IMG/VR virus record: IMGVR_UViG_3300030090_004254
Span: 1-35,608 of that record
Direction: 5' to 3' (one strand)
Length of the DNA stretch: 35,608 bases
Source of the DNA: a virus
Below, piece by piece: positions 22,779 to 30,087 of the stretch (its first letter is position 1; each line of letters starts with the position of its first letter). Made by a program: the position numbers and the translations under genes. The notes beneath the pieces are model-generated. The model made no database searches, was not told the DNA's origin, and saw nothing but the letters and a program-made list of their open reading frames with translations.

Positions 22779-23064
22779 TATAACTGGCAACCAAACCCTG
22801 CGTAATAGATATAAAACCCTGCCATGAATAATATAATTTTAAGATATTTTTCATATTTTGGATCATATTTTGGTCAAAAAAAGGCCAAAAAAATGATCAA
22901 GATATTTTGATCATAATCCGTATTCTGTTCAATTGCAAAATGATACAATCAAAATGTATCGATATTAGACACTTAAAAACCTAGTGAATTGAACCAAAAA
23001 AACGTTTATTTTAATATGTCAATTATGCAGGTTGCGCTTATCTACGCAGGTTGCGCTTATTAAA
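22779..23064. other. Noncoding AT-rich repeat region between convergent units
   Basis: No credible gene. It holds AAACCCTGC twice (near 22795 and 22816), a tandem 12-mer CATATTTTGGnn at 22852-22863 and 22864-22875, an inverted repeat ATGATCAA/TTGATCAT at 22893-22900 and 22907-22914, three GATC sites within 52 bases, and GCAGGTTGCGCTTAT twice at 23027-23041 and 23046-23060. The region separates the early rightward genes from the leftward operon terminators. Origin, packaging or regulatory use is possible. Confidence 0.5.
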
Positions 23065-23085
23065 AAACCCGCATTAAGCGGGTTT
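23065..23085 (-). terminator. Intrinsic terminator 2 of the leftward operon
   Basis: AAACCCGC (23065-23072) and GCGGGTTT (23078-23085) form an 8-bp stem with a 5-base loop. Read leftward, the stem is followed by TTTTTTA, a proper U-tract; rightward the tail is weak. It is the second of two with the same stem. Confidence 0.8.
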
Positions 23086-23110
23086 GATATGAGCGCAGCA
23101 GGACACAAAA

Positions 23111-23132
23111 AAACCCGCGTTTAAGCGGGTTT
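23111..23132 (-). terminator. Intrinsic terminator 1 of the leftward operon
   Basis: AAACCCGC (23111-23118) and GCGGGTTT (23125-23132) with a 6-base loop. Read leftward, the stem is followed by TTTTTTTG. It lies 20 bases past the last possible leftward gene and 26 bases before the second terminator, giving tandem termination. Confidence 0.82.
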
Positions 23133-23151
23133 AATTGTTTGGTTTATGGTT

Positions 23152-23220
23152 TTATTCGCTTTCTAGTATCATCACAATAAAGAGCGCGAATATTCCGTAA
23201 ATGATCAATTCAATAACCAT
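23152..23220 (-). CDS. Possible 22-residue hydrophobic peptide
   Basis: A short leftward frame, MVIELIIYGIFALFIVMILESE, described here as one membrane helix (residues 2-18) with an acidic end. It is the last frame before the terminators. Unlike all other leftward genes it lacks the AAAGAGAG ribosome site, so it may be noncoding. Confidence 0.25.
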   Translation of the reverse strand: MVIELIIYGIFALFIVMILESE

Positions 23221-23268
23221 AGAAGAATCCAAGTTAAAGCGCAGATTTTAACGTATAGATCAAGTATT

Positions 23269-23442
23269 TTATTTATCATCATCTTGCTTCCAATCTAGTT
23301 TTATTTTGTGTTTGTTTGCTACCTCATTAATTAAGGCCTTCACATAATACCTCTCGTCTGAATTCATCTGTTCAATCATTCCTTCGCAAAAAAAATAATC
23401 AATTGCGTCCATTACGGTTTTTTTATCTACTTTATTTAGCAT
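23269..23442 (-). CDS. Hypothetical 57-residue protein
   Basis: Leftward, ATG at 23442 behind AAAAGAGAGGTTAAATA. Composition: MLNKVDKKTVMDAIDYFF, then a helical acidic/basic segment with YYVKALINEVANKHKIKLDW and an acidic tail DDDK. Probably all-helical. Its ribosome site overlaps the 3' end of the gene before it (23446). Not recognised; leftward phage operons of this kind usually carry host-takeover proteins. Confidence 0.65.
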   Translation of the reverse strand: MLNKVDKKTVMDAIDYFFCEGMIEQMNSDERYYVKALINEVANKHKIKLDWKQDDDK

Positions 23443-23445
23443 TAT

Positions 23446-23613
23446 TTAACCTCTCTTTTTTAGTTGTTCTATATACGCATTCATTGAATCCCAATCTCTA
23501 CTAGTCCATGTGGCCTTATATCGCTTTAAATCGCGTTTTGCGTCGTTTATGGTTTTATATGGACCATAAACCCAAGGCTCTGTGGAATCATGCGTCACAA
23601 TAATTACAAACAT
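23446..23613 (-). CDS. Hypothetical 55-residue protein
   Basis: Leftward, ATG at 23613 behind AAAGAGAGGTTAGAAT. MFVIIVTHDSTEPWVYGPY, then a basic helix (INDAKRDLKRYKATW) and C-terminal EQLKKRG. The alpha/beta pattern with 'ePw.yGpy.ti..A..d....' looks like a small conserved phage family I cannot name. Its last codons AAG AGA GGT TAA form the ribosome site of the next gene. Confidence 0.65.
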   Translation of the reverse strand: MFVIIVTHDSTEPWVYGPYKTINDAKRDLKRYKATWTSRDWDSMNAYIEQLKKRG

Positions 23614-23644
23614 ATTCTAACCTCTCTTTTTTTAGTTTCCATAT

Positions 23645-23687
23645 ATCCCGCGCATATACGCGGGATTTCATGCGGTAACAAACCGCA
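23645..23687. promoter_or_regulatory. Two hairpins in the leftward intergenic gap
   Basis: ATCCCGCG/CGCGGGAT (23645-23652, 23659-23666; 6-base loop) and TGCGGT/ACCGCA (23671-23676, 23682-23687; 5-base loop) lie between two leftward genes. Neither is followed by a U-tract in either direction, so they are more likely mRNA processing or stability elements than terminators. Confidence 0.45.
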
Positions 23688-23701
23688 ATCTTCAGTATGG
23701 T

Positions 23702-24004
23702 TTACAGCTTTACATGATTCCCTGAGTATGGATATACCTCGCTTTCTATTATGTATATCTTTTGACCAACAACCGCGCGAATATCTTTAGCGAATGCGAC
23801 AACCTCGTAACATTCAGATAAAGTAATTTCATATTCTTCAATAGATGGTTTATTCATATGCGGCTTTTCTTCTATGTATATACTATGTACAATATCAGTT
23901 ATGACAGATAACTGTATATAATGCGTATTGGATTCGATTATATAATCAAATCCTAGTATATTATGAATTCGTGACTGTTCAGGATTAGCTTTGTATAGTA
24001 TCAT
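23702..24004 (-). CDS. Hypothetical 100-residue protein
   Basis: Leftward, ATG at 24004 overlapping the previous stop (ATGA). Mixed alpha/beta: FDYIIESNTHYIQLSVITDIV in the first half and SECYEVVAFAKDIRAVVGQKIYIIE in the second. No metal, ATP or membrane motif. It is the longest of the unknown leftward genes. Coding is supported by the shared ribosome-site type and the 4-base overlap. Confidence 0.65.
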   Translation of the reverse strand: MILYKANPEQSRIHNILGFDYIIESNTHYIQLSVITDIVHSIYIEEKPHMNKPSIEEYEITLSECYEVVAFAKDIRAVVGQKIYIIESEVYPYSGNHVKL

Positions 24005-24198
24005 TTATTACCTCTCTTTTTTATTAGTTTACTTTGTTTAATAACGCAAGGCTCGCAATAATAGCAGTCAAACGGCTTTCCTTCTGTGTCTGCGTATGCT
24101 TCCGATATTTTAGTTTCATCATTACAATTAGCACAAATCACAATAAAATCAATTATTTGATGTAATGTTTTATGTGCTTCACATTTTACTAGTTTCAT
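24001..24198 (-). CDS. Small zinc-ribbon protein
   Basis: 65 residues, ATG at 24198 behind AAAGAGAGAGTAAA. CxxC pairs at VICANC and YYCEPC, about 20 residues apart, give a zinc-ribbon four-cysteine set; the N-terminal KCEAHKTLHQ adds Cys/His. The end is basic (KQSKLIKKRGNK). Small zinc ribbons in phage early operons often bind host RNA polymerase or DNA; here that is only an inference. Confidence 0.65.
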   Translation of the reverse strand: MKLVKCEAHKTLHQIIDFIVICANCNDETKISEAYADTEGKPFDCYYCEPCVIKQSKLIKKRGNK

Positions 24199-24214
24199 TT
24201 TACTCTCTCTTTTT

Positions 24215-24922
24215 TTAGTTAATTACAAACCCGCTAGTATCGTGTTTTGCTTTACCTTTAGCTATTAGGCCCACACATGACCGCAGCGGGTCTAAAAACC
24301 TTAGATCATGTTTATCACCATCAATTACATTTAAACCTAAGTATTCACTAGGTAATTGATTTCTGAAGACCGCGCTAATATTTAAACCATTAACAATCGC
24401 GTTTAATGTTTGTTCCTGGTTTGATTCCGCGCGCGAAAATGTTAAATGATAATTCGCGGGTAAATTTCTGCGATTGTATAATTTAGTATAATCATAAAAT
24501 TGAATATCACTAAAATATTTAATGATATTGAAATTTTGCCAGTCGTTTTCAAATCTCAAATCGCTTGTACCGTTTAACCTAAAAACGGGTATCAGATCTC
24601 GTTTTTTTGCCCATGTTATTCCGCTCTTGATCTCTTTAGTTAGTTGTTCAAAAAAACGATCGCGTTCGTTAAAATACATTAATGTACGATTTAAACGCGC
24701 TTGATGTATTGGATTTATTTGACCGTTTTTTTCTGTCCATAATGCGCGCCCGCTCTCGTTTAAACATGATTCAATACAACCAATGGTTGCACCTGGACAC
24801 ACGTTATGACCGCTCAATTTATGCGGTGTAAGATACATAATAAAATTAGCGTATCCATATTTCATCGATTTATTAGTTTTGGTAGATCCGTGCGGATATG
24901 TTAATAACTTGGTTTCTTTCAT
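24215..24922 (-). CDS. GP88-family phage protein with conserved Cys cluster
   Basis: 235 residues, ATG at 24922 behind AAAGAGAGGTTAAACA-like spacing. C42, C49 and C53 (VCPGATIGCIESCLNESG), FRLNGTSDLRFE (114-125) and a late SCVGLIAKGKAKH (C216) follow the family known from mycobacteriophage gene product 88 and seen in many phages. Function is unknown. The C-x6-C-x3-C group plus a fourth Cys could hold a metal or iron-sulfur centre. It is the largest leftward gene, likely expressed early. Family recognition is fairly sure. Confidence 0.7.
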   Translation of the reverse strand: MKETKLLTYPHGSTKTNKSMKYGYANFIMYLTPHKLSGHNVCPGATIGCIESCLNESGRALWTEKNGQINPIHQARLNRTLMYFNERDRFFEQLTKEIKSGITWAKKRDLIPVFRLNGTSDLRFENDWQNFNIIKYFSDIQFYDYTKLYNRRNLPANYHLTFSRAESNQEQTLNAIVNGLNISAVFRNQLPSEYLGLNVIDGDKHDLRFLDPLRSCVGLIAKGKAKHDTSGFVIN

Positions 24923-24925
24923 TGT

Positions 24926-25087
24926 TTAACCTCTCTCTTTATTTAGTTTACACATTAAACTACAGTATGTTTTTTTAAATTTATCGTATACTATGAAAAT
25001 CGCTTTTTTATAGGTTTTTTTATCTACTTTAAATTCATTATGAATTATTAACTCATTGCAATAATTACAATTGCTAAAATATTTCAT
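24926..25087 (-). CDS. 53-residue zinc-binding protein
   Basis: Leftward, ATG at 25087 behind AAAAGAGAGAGGTTAAACA. C7-x2-C10 (CNYC) and C42-x3-C46 (CSLMC) flank a basic central region (VDKKTYKKAIFIVYDKFKKT), a treble-clef or zinc-ribbon spacing as in small HNH-less fingers. The last codons AAA GAG AGA GGT TAA encode KERG and at the same time form the ribosome site of the GP88 gene. Confidence 0.65.
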   Translation of the reverse strand: MKYFSNCNYCNELIIHNEFKVDKKTYKKAIFIVYDKFKKTYCSLMCKLNKERG

Positions 25088-25090
25088 TGT

Positions 25091-25291
25091 TTAACCTCTC
25101 TCTTTTGTCATTTGTTTTATTACATGTAATCTAGTTTCTTTTAATGCTTCCTGCGCTTTATCTGCTCCAAAGTAATTACACAATTCATTATATATATTTC
25201 TAGACTTTGAAAAGTCTTTTTCAGTCCAATTTGCAAGGCCTTTCTCGATTAGGCTCGCGTATTCTTTTAATAGGTTAATTTGTTTTTTCAT
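25091..25291 (-). CDS. Hypothetical 66-residue helical protein
   Basis: First gene of the leftward operon, ATG at 25291 behind AAAAGAGAGAGTACA. MKKQINLLKEYASLIEKG, then WTEKDFSKSRNIYNELCNYFGADKAQEALKETRLHV; all helical and charged. It ends in KERG through the overlapping ribosome site of the next gene. A host-takeover role is suggested only by its first position. Confidence 0.65.
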   Translation of the reverse strand: MKKQINLLKEYASLIEKGLANWTEKDFSKSRNIYNELCNYFGADKAQEALKETRLHVIKQMTKERG

Positions 25292-25656
25292 TGTACTCTC
25301 TCTTTTATTGTTTAATGCGCTCTCTCAAAACGCGTTTAAATTTAGTTTATATATATATATGTGTCAACACTTACTAAAATAAAATATCTGTATCCAACCA
25401 AACTAAAAAAGAAAGCAAACGCACCGCGCCAATATGACACAAAGCCCGCGCATATCCAACCGCGCTAAATTACATCATCTGCTAAGTTCAATAATATTTG
25501 AATATAACAGAATGTTACACGTTTTCAATATTGCGCATAATATACATTATGTATAATTGGGCGGGTATACCAAGGCGGATCACGATTTCGCCTACTTACC
25601 GCGTCTTAGAATTTTTACTTTCGTTTTTGTCAACACTCCCTGCGTAAATTCAAGTA
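25292..25656. promoter_or_regulatory. Divergent intergenic region with two switch motifs
   Basis: 365 bases without a gene, separating the leftward operon from the rightward packaging genes. It contains an (AT)n run, TGTCAACACT at 25362-25371 and 25628-25637, a CATAAT/ATTATG inverted repeat (25536-25551) directly followed by TATAAT (25552-25557, a -10 candidate for rightward transcription), and the 8-bp palindrome GGTATACC (25564-25571). The pac or cos site could also lie here, next to the terminase genes, but no site can be pointed to. Confidence 0.55.
25339..25367 (-). promoter_or_regulatory. Promoter candidate for the leftward operon
   Basis: Read leftward, TTGACA (25367-25362), a 17-base spacer rich in AT, then TAAATT (25344-25339, four of six matches to TATAAT). 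The -35 box is a perfect consensus and lies inside an AGTGTTGACA motif, so a protein bound to the motif would cover the promoter. Confidence 0.5.
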
Positions 25657-25995
25657 ATGGAAGAGGTTTGGTCTAATCTAACTGATGATAATACAGATAA
25701 ATGGCTACATGCAATAGACCGCGCAGACCGCTACCACGTACAGATGCTAGTATTCCGCAGCGGACTGATAGACCCAGACCTGCGCCACCTGCAAATAAGC
25801 GCACATAAATTCTATGATCTCATGTCTCCGCAGGAACTGCGTGTATTCAAGCAGCGCACGCTTGGACACACCTTTGTTGACATCGCAGTAGAGATGGAGA
25901 TCACCGAGTCCAGCGTAAAGGAATACTGGCGTAGAACACTGAAGAAGATACACGCTGTCATCGAAAAGGCTAATATTGATGAAGAAGAAGAGTAA
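25657..25995 (+). CDS. Sigma/LuxR-like HTH protein (terminase partner or late regulator)
   Basis: 112 residues, first rightward gene of the head module. The segment LMSPQELRVFKQRTLGHTFVDIAVEMEITESSVKEYWRRTLKKIHAVI (here named by its ends) reads as a sigma-70 region 4/LuxR-type helix-turn-helix at about residues 55-102. The tail is acidic (EEEE). Genes of this type often precede terminase and act as small terminase or late activator. No Shine-Dalgarno is evident. It overlaps the next gene by 17 bases. Confidence 0.65.
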   Translation: MEEVWSNLTDDNTDKWLHAIDRADRYHVQMLVFRSGLIDPDLRHLQISAHKFYDLMSPQELRVFKQRTLGHTFVDIAVEMEITESSVKEYWRRTLKKIHAVIEKANIDEEEE

Positions 25996-26383
25996 AGTAG
26001 ACCCAGATAAGGTCAAGATGCTTGCATCCTTTGGGTGTAAGTACGCAGAGATCGGAAAGTACTTTGAGGTTGGCGAGAGTTATATACGCAATAACTTCAA
26101 AGAGAAGTATGAAGCTGGACGCGAAGAGATGAAGTTCAAGCTCAGACGCGCAATGTGGGTATCAGCGATCGAGAACAATGCGATCGCAATGCAGATATTC
26201 TTATCCAAGAACTATCTTGGCATGAGTGATAAGACAGCAGTGGATATGACAGGCAACCTGCAAACCGTACTACAACAGTGTGGTTTCGAGGAAAATCCGA
26301 TTGATAAAGCAAATAGTGAACAAGCAAAAGCTCTGGAGGATCTTGGGATACGACCCGACTCCACAGCAGTTGGAAGTTCATAA
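25979..26383 (+). CDS. terS: Small terminase subunit (HTH DNA-binding)
   Basis: 134 residues from ATG 25979. N-terminal HTH (KMLASFGCKYAEIGKYFEVGESYIRNNF, residues 13-40), a helix KLRRAMWVSAIENNAIAMQIFLSKNYLGMSDK typical of phage small terminases that end with a 'LGm.dk' turn, and a polar tail. The tail region overlaps TerL by about 100 bases. It should bind the packaging site and load the large subunit. Confidence 0.7.
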   Translation: MKKKSKVDPDKVKMLASFGCKYAEIGKYFEVGESYIRNNFKEKYEAGREEMKFKLRRAMWVSAIENNAIAMQIFLSKNYLGMSDKTAVDMTGNLQTVLQQCGFEENPIDKANSEQAKALEDLGIRPDSTAVGSS

Positions 26384-27608
26384 CAGCAAAAAGCGTTGGC
26401 GCGTTTGCCTGATGGGCAGACGATCTGGAAAATCTTACATGGCAGCGCACGAGATACTGCCCTGGTTGCTTACGCCCAACACACGTGGTTGGATCGTAGG
26501 ACCGAACTACTCTCTTGCGAACAAGATAGCTCGTGAGGTCAAGCGTATCATTATGACCGAGCTTCGTTTGCCGTTAGAGAGTAAGAAAGAGATATCAGGT
26601 GACCTGTATTATATGAAGTTGGCAGGTCTGAATAGTGAATTGGTGGTAAAATCGGCAGATGCACCAGATAGTTTGATCGGAGAAGGAATTGACTACTTAG
26701 TATGTGACGAAATGGCCTTGATACCTAGAAATACATTTGAGATGTACCTGCGCCCAACGCTATCAGACCGTGAAGGTTGGGCGTTATTCTGCTCCACTCC
26801 ACGTGGATTTAACTATTTACACAAGTTATATGAGTTTGGAAAGAGCGATGAACACCCAGATTGGGAGTCTTGGCGTTTTCCTAGTACTCTATCGCCATAT
26901 TTTAAGGATGATCACGAAGAATTAAAGCGCACACTGACCAAGGAGACCTATTTACAAGAGATACTCTGCGAATTTCAAAGCTACGCAGGAAAGGTATATC
27001 CATTGGACCGCACCGCGCAAGTGCGTGAGGATATCAAGTATGACCCATCCAAGCCAGTCTATGTTGGTTTGGACTTCGGTTATCGTCATAGTCATGCAAA
27101 TATTGTACAATTGCATGCGCAGGATAAGAATTTTGCTGATGTGCATCAAATAGATGAGGTCAGCCTGCAAAACACGCGTACAGAGGAGTTTGCAAACAAA
27201 TTAAAGTCACTTGGATATGAGTATACTGGCATCTGGGGAGATCCTGCGGGAAGTGGTACGAATTTACAGTCAGGGATCAGTGATATACAGGTATTTGCCA
27301 ACCAAGGTTTGCGTGTCAACATCAAGCGCGATTCGGTTACCAGGAACGTGGTATCAGGTGTATCTCACGTACGCAGATGGTTCGAGGACGCAAATGGCAA
27401 ACCTCATTTTTTTATACATCCTAAGTGTGAAAAAAGCATCGAAGCCTACGAAAATTATCATTATCCAGAGCATCGCGAGGACCAGACCTTACGCCATGAG
27501 CCAAAAAAGGATGGTAAGTTCGACCATGCCTGCGATGCGCTTCGATTCTTATTGACAAATCTTTTTCCAATGAAAAACCGACACGCTGGTGTCATCGATT
27601 TCTTTTAA
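26280..27608 (+). CDS. terL: Terminase large subunit
   Basis: 442 residues counted from GTG 26280; TTG or GTG starts up to 26343 are possible, as the true start is unclear and overlaps terS. ATPase: Walker A GRRSGKS (46-52), Walker B LVCDEM with D143-E144, and STPRGFN (172-178). Nuclease: VGLDFG (D265), WGDPAG (D321) and DHACDALRF (D415/D419). It powers DNA packaging and cuts the concatemer. The gene is followed 8 bases later by the portal gene, the standard order. Confidence 0.9.
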   Translation: MVSRKIRLIKQIVNKQKLWRILGYDPTPQQLEVHNSKKRWRVCLMGRRSGKSYMAAHEILPWLLTPNTRGWIVGPNYSLANKIAREVKRIIMTELRLPLESKKEISGDLYYMKLAGLNSELVVKSADAPDSLIGEGIDYLVCDEMALIPRNTFEMYLRPTLSDREGWALFCSTPRGFNYLHKLYEFGKSDEHPDWESWRFPSTLSPYFKDDHEELKRTLTKETYLQEILCEFQSYAGKVYPLDRTAQVREDIKYDPSKPVYVGLDFGYRHSHANIVQLHAQDKNFADVHQIDEVSLQNTRTEEFANKLKSLGYEYTGIWGDPAGSGTNLQSGISDIQVFANQGLRVNIKRDSVTRNVVSGVSHVRRWFEDANGKPHFFIHPKCEKSIEAYENYHYPEHREDQTLRHEPKKDGKFDHACDALRFLLTNLFPMKNRHAGVIDFF

Positions 27609-27616
27609 AGGTAGAT

Positions 27617-28978
27617 ATGCTTACAATTCAAGATCAATCAGAAGGCGCGATACTTAGCGCATTACAAGAACAGTTAAAATATATCGAGGATGAGCGTACT
27701 CGCGAACGTGACTATTTGATGGACTTCTATGAAGGCTTCAATCTAGACCATTATGTGAGCGATTACTTTGGCCCAGAGACACTGCGTCAAACGGTCATCC
27801 CACAAAATAATCTCACTAGGCGGGTCTGTAGTCTACGTTCCATGACATACAAACGCCCACCGCGTATACGCACTAGCGAATCTTACTTGTCCATTATTGA
27901 CAAGCATGGACTCAATGCGCAGCGCAGAATACTGGAGCGTTTGACATTTTTGTTAGGCACGATGGCATTTAGAAGTAAATGGAATCAGGTCACGCAGAAG
28001 TTAGAATATGAGATACTATCTCATTTCACGCCTTTATTCTTATCGGGTGACTCACGTGAGAGACCTATTGGTGTCATGTATCCCATAGAGAATCAAGGGA
28101 ACGCGAGAACCTCAAATGTAATGTATGCAGTGTGGACCGAAGAGCGATACGGTGTACCTGGAAGACATTTCTTAGTGGATGAGGAAGGTAAGGTCATAAG
28201 TGTGAATGAGAATGATATCAATCCATATGGTATGTTGCCAGTGACCTTTTGTCATCGTTATCCACCTATCCGCGACTACCACGTAGGCAACGCAATGGAC
28301 GTAGCACAGACCGATCTTGCGGTCAATGTCGCGTTATTGGAGTTGAATCTTGCGATCCGTTATGGTTGTCTTGGAATTAAGTTTATTAGTGGTGTGGATG
28401 ACCCATCCCGCATTACCATTGGTACAGATAAGATACTATATCTACCAGAACAAGCGAACTTTGGTGTGACATCTAGCGGTGGGAACCTAAACGATATAGT
28501 AGATTCTACTAGATTCTTAGTGGAAACCACACTAAATAACAATCATATCCGCGCAAAATATGCAAGAGATGACTCAGGCAACGCACCGAGTGCTGCAAGT
28601 CTATCCATTATTGAAATGGAGAACATGGACGAGCGCAGCGCAATGACAGAAGACACATGGAGACCATGGGAACAGCGCAGATATCAGGTAGATAAGCGAA
28701 TTATCGAGGTGGAAGCAAATGTGAATGTGGGTGATGAATATAGTGTGGACTTCCTGGAACCAAATTATGCACTGACTCCAGAAGCAGAGATCATGCTATG
28801 GAGTTGGAGATTTGACAGGAATCTTAGTACACCAATGGATTGGTTCGATTATCACAATCCTGACGCAAGTGCAGAGGATAGAGTAAGATTTGAACAGCAA
28901 CAGGAGCAGTTGGAAGAACCTGCGCCACAGAACAGATTATTGAATATTCTAAATGCCAACAATAGACCAAACAGTTAG
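27617..28978 (+). CDS. Portal protein
   Basis: 453 residues, AAAGGTAGAT before ATG. QDQSEGAILSALQEQLKYIEDERTRERDYL starts an N-terminal helix, then NNLTRRVCSLRSMTYKRPPRI, GNAMDVAQTDLAVNVALLELNL and WRPWEQRRYQV follow the order seen in SPP1 gp6/DUF-type portals. The Gln/Glu-rich tail is usual. It forms the dodecameric ring for DNA entry. Position between TerL and a gpF-like gene supports the call. Confidence 0.82.
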   Translation: MLTIQDQSEGAILSALQEQLKYIEDERTRERDYLMDFYEGFNLDHYVSDYFGPETLRQTVIPQNNLTRRVCSLRSMTYKRPPRIRTSESYLSIIDKHGLNAQRRILERLTFLLGTMAFRSKWNQVTQKLEYEILSHFTPLFLSGDSRERPIGVMYPIENQGNARTSNVMYAVWTEERYGVPGRHFLVDEEGKVISVNENDINPYGMLPVTFCHRYPPIRDYHVGNAMDVAQTDLAVNVALLELNLAIRYGCLGIKFISGVDDPSRITIGTDKILYLPEQANFGVTSSGGNLNDIVDSTRFLVETTLNNNHIRAKYARDDSGNAPSAASLSIIEMENMDERSAMTEDTWRPWEQRRYQVDKRIIEVEANVNVGDEYSVDFLEPNYALTPEAEIMLWSWRFDRNLSTPMDWFDYHNPDASAEDRVRFEQQQEQLEEPAPQNRLLNILNANNRPNS

Positions 28979-29624
28979 CTCGTATGAAAATAGTATTGAG
29001 GATGCGGTCAATGGATTTCAACAGGATGTGGAAGAATTGGAAGAGGAAGGTCTATCTACAGTTGAAATATTGGCAATTATCGCTGCAATTGATTTTTCGT
29101 CCTATTTTATTGAGGAGTTACGCTTCTCTACCGCCATCAACTCCTTCATGGCTACAACGGAAGATATTCTTGTTGATTTGCCGAGTTTTGGGCGTACAAG
29201 CGAGATACAACTCGTGGCTTTACAGACTTTACAACGACAAGGCATTGAAGGTGTGACCAGGCAAGTGAGTAATGTAATGCAAAACGCAATGGTATCTGGA
29301 TTGAATAGTGGATTAAAAGGTGATGATCTGAAGAATGTAATGCGTACTTCAGTTCGTACCAATATGCCACGCATAGAGAATGTGGTTGGTACAATGCTTG
29401 GTGACTATAGGCGTTCTGTGATCGGTGCAATGGCAATGGACCTACCAGAAGATACGCTATATCAGTATATAGGACCAGACGATGAAAAGAATCGTCCAGT
29501 ATGCAGAACTTATCTATCTAGTGATCCGCTTACCATCGATGAGATAAGAAAGGTTAAGGCAGATGGATTTGAGCATGGTGGTGGTGTGAATTGTAGGCAT
29601 TATTGGAGTCCTGTGAATGTTTAA
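28953..29624 (+). CDS. Head morphogenesis protein (Mu gpF/SPP1 gp7-like)
   Basis: 223 residues; ATG 28953 overlaps the portal end by 26 bases. The C-terminal YIGPDDEKNRPVCRTYL and GGGVNCRHYWSPV are the family hallmark (D/R/C ... GG..CRH.W.P). The N-terminal half is helical. The protein is a minor head component linked to the portal. The stop overlaps the following ATG by 8 bases. Confidence 0.82.
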   Translation: MPTIDQTVSSYENSIEDAVNGFQQDVEELEEEGLSTVEILAIIAAIDFSSYFIEELRFSTAINSFMATTEDILVDLPSFGRTSEIQLVALQTLQRQGIEGVTRQVSNVMQNAMVSGLNSGLKGDDLKNVMRTSVRTNMPRIENVVGTMLGDYRRSVIGAMAMDLPEDTLYQYIGPDDEKNRPVCRTYLSSDPLTIDEIRKVKADGFEHGGGVNCRHYWSPVNV

Positions 29625-30078
29625 ATTGCAGGATATAATGAAATTTAAGGAAGTCGATGTCAAAAAGATGGCAGAGAATACGGTCAGGCGCACAAAACAA
29701 CAAATTGCGAGTGGGAAAGACTTTAAAAATCAAGATTTTACTCAGTATTCTAAACGCTATGCAGATGCAAAGAAAGGTGGACAAAGAACTCCTGTTACAT
29801 TAAAAGATACTGGCAAGATGTTAAATGCATTCGGTGTGCAACGAATTGTAGTAAAAAAGAACCAGGAAATACAATTTTTATATGGTATTAAGAAAAATAA
29901 GCAGGGAACAAAGCTATTCAATCACAATCAAGGTGAAGAAAAAATGCCAAAGCGTTCCATTGCTGAGAATCAAGAATTAGGCGATAAAGTAGAAGAAGGT
30001 ATCGTCAAAGACTTCGCCAATACAGTTGGCAAGAACCTATCACGTATGAGCAAGACACACGTTAAAATAAACATATAG
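29617..30078 (+). CDS. Virion morphogenesis protein (gpG/neck-like)
   Basis: 153 basic residues. ATG 29617 has GGAG 8 bases before it; ATG 29638 with AGGA is an alternative. DFTQYSKRYADAKKGGQRTPVTLKDTGKMLNAFG (residues 40-73) is the pattern 'f..Ys..Ya..k...r.pV.L.dTG.Ml..f' of tail-completion or morphogenesis proteins of the Mu gpG type, and the later RSIAENQEL fits too. The location beside the portal and gpF genes is the usual one. Confidence 0.7.
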   Translation: MFKLQDIMKFKEVDVKKMAENTVRRTKQQIASGKDFKNQDFTQYSKRYADAKKGGQRTPVTLKDTGKMLNAFGVQRIVVKKNQEIQFLYGIKKNKQGTKLFNHNQGEEKMPKRSIAENQELGDKVEEGIVKDFANTVGKNLSRMSKTHVKINI

Positions 30079-30087
30079 GAGGACAGG

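Noticed and set aside
22478-22825. Leftward 115-codon frame across the iteron region
   Set aside because: No AAAGAGAG ribosome site, lies beyond the leftward terminators, and its sequence mirrors the repeats and the small gene at 22569.
25345-25361. (AT)n run as a special element
   Set aside because: Explained as the spacer of the leftward promoter; short AT runs are common in AT-rich DNA.
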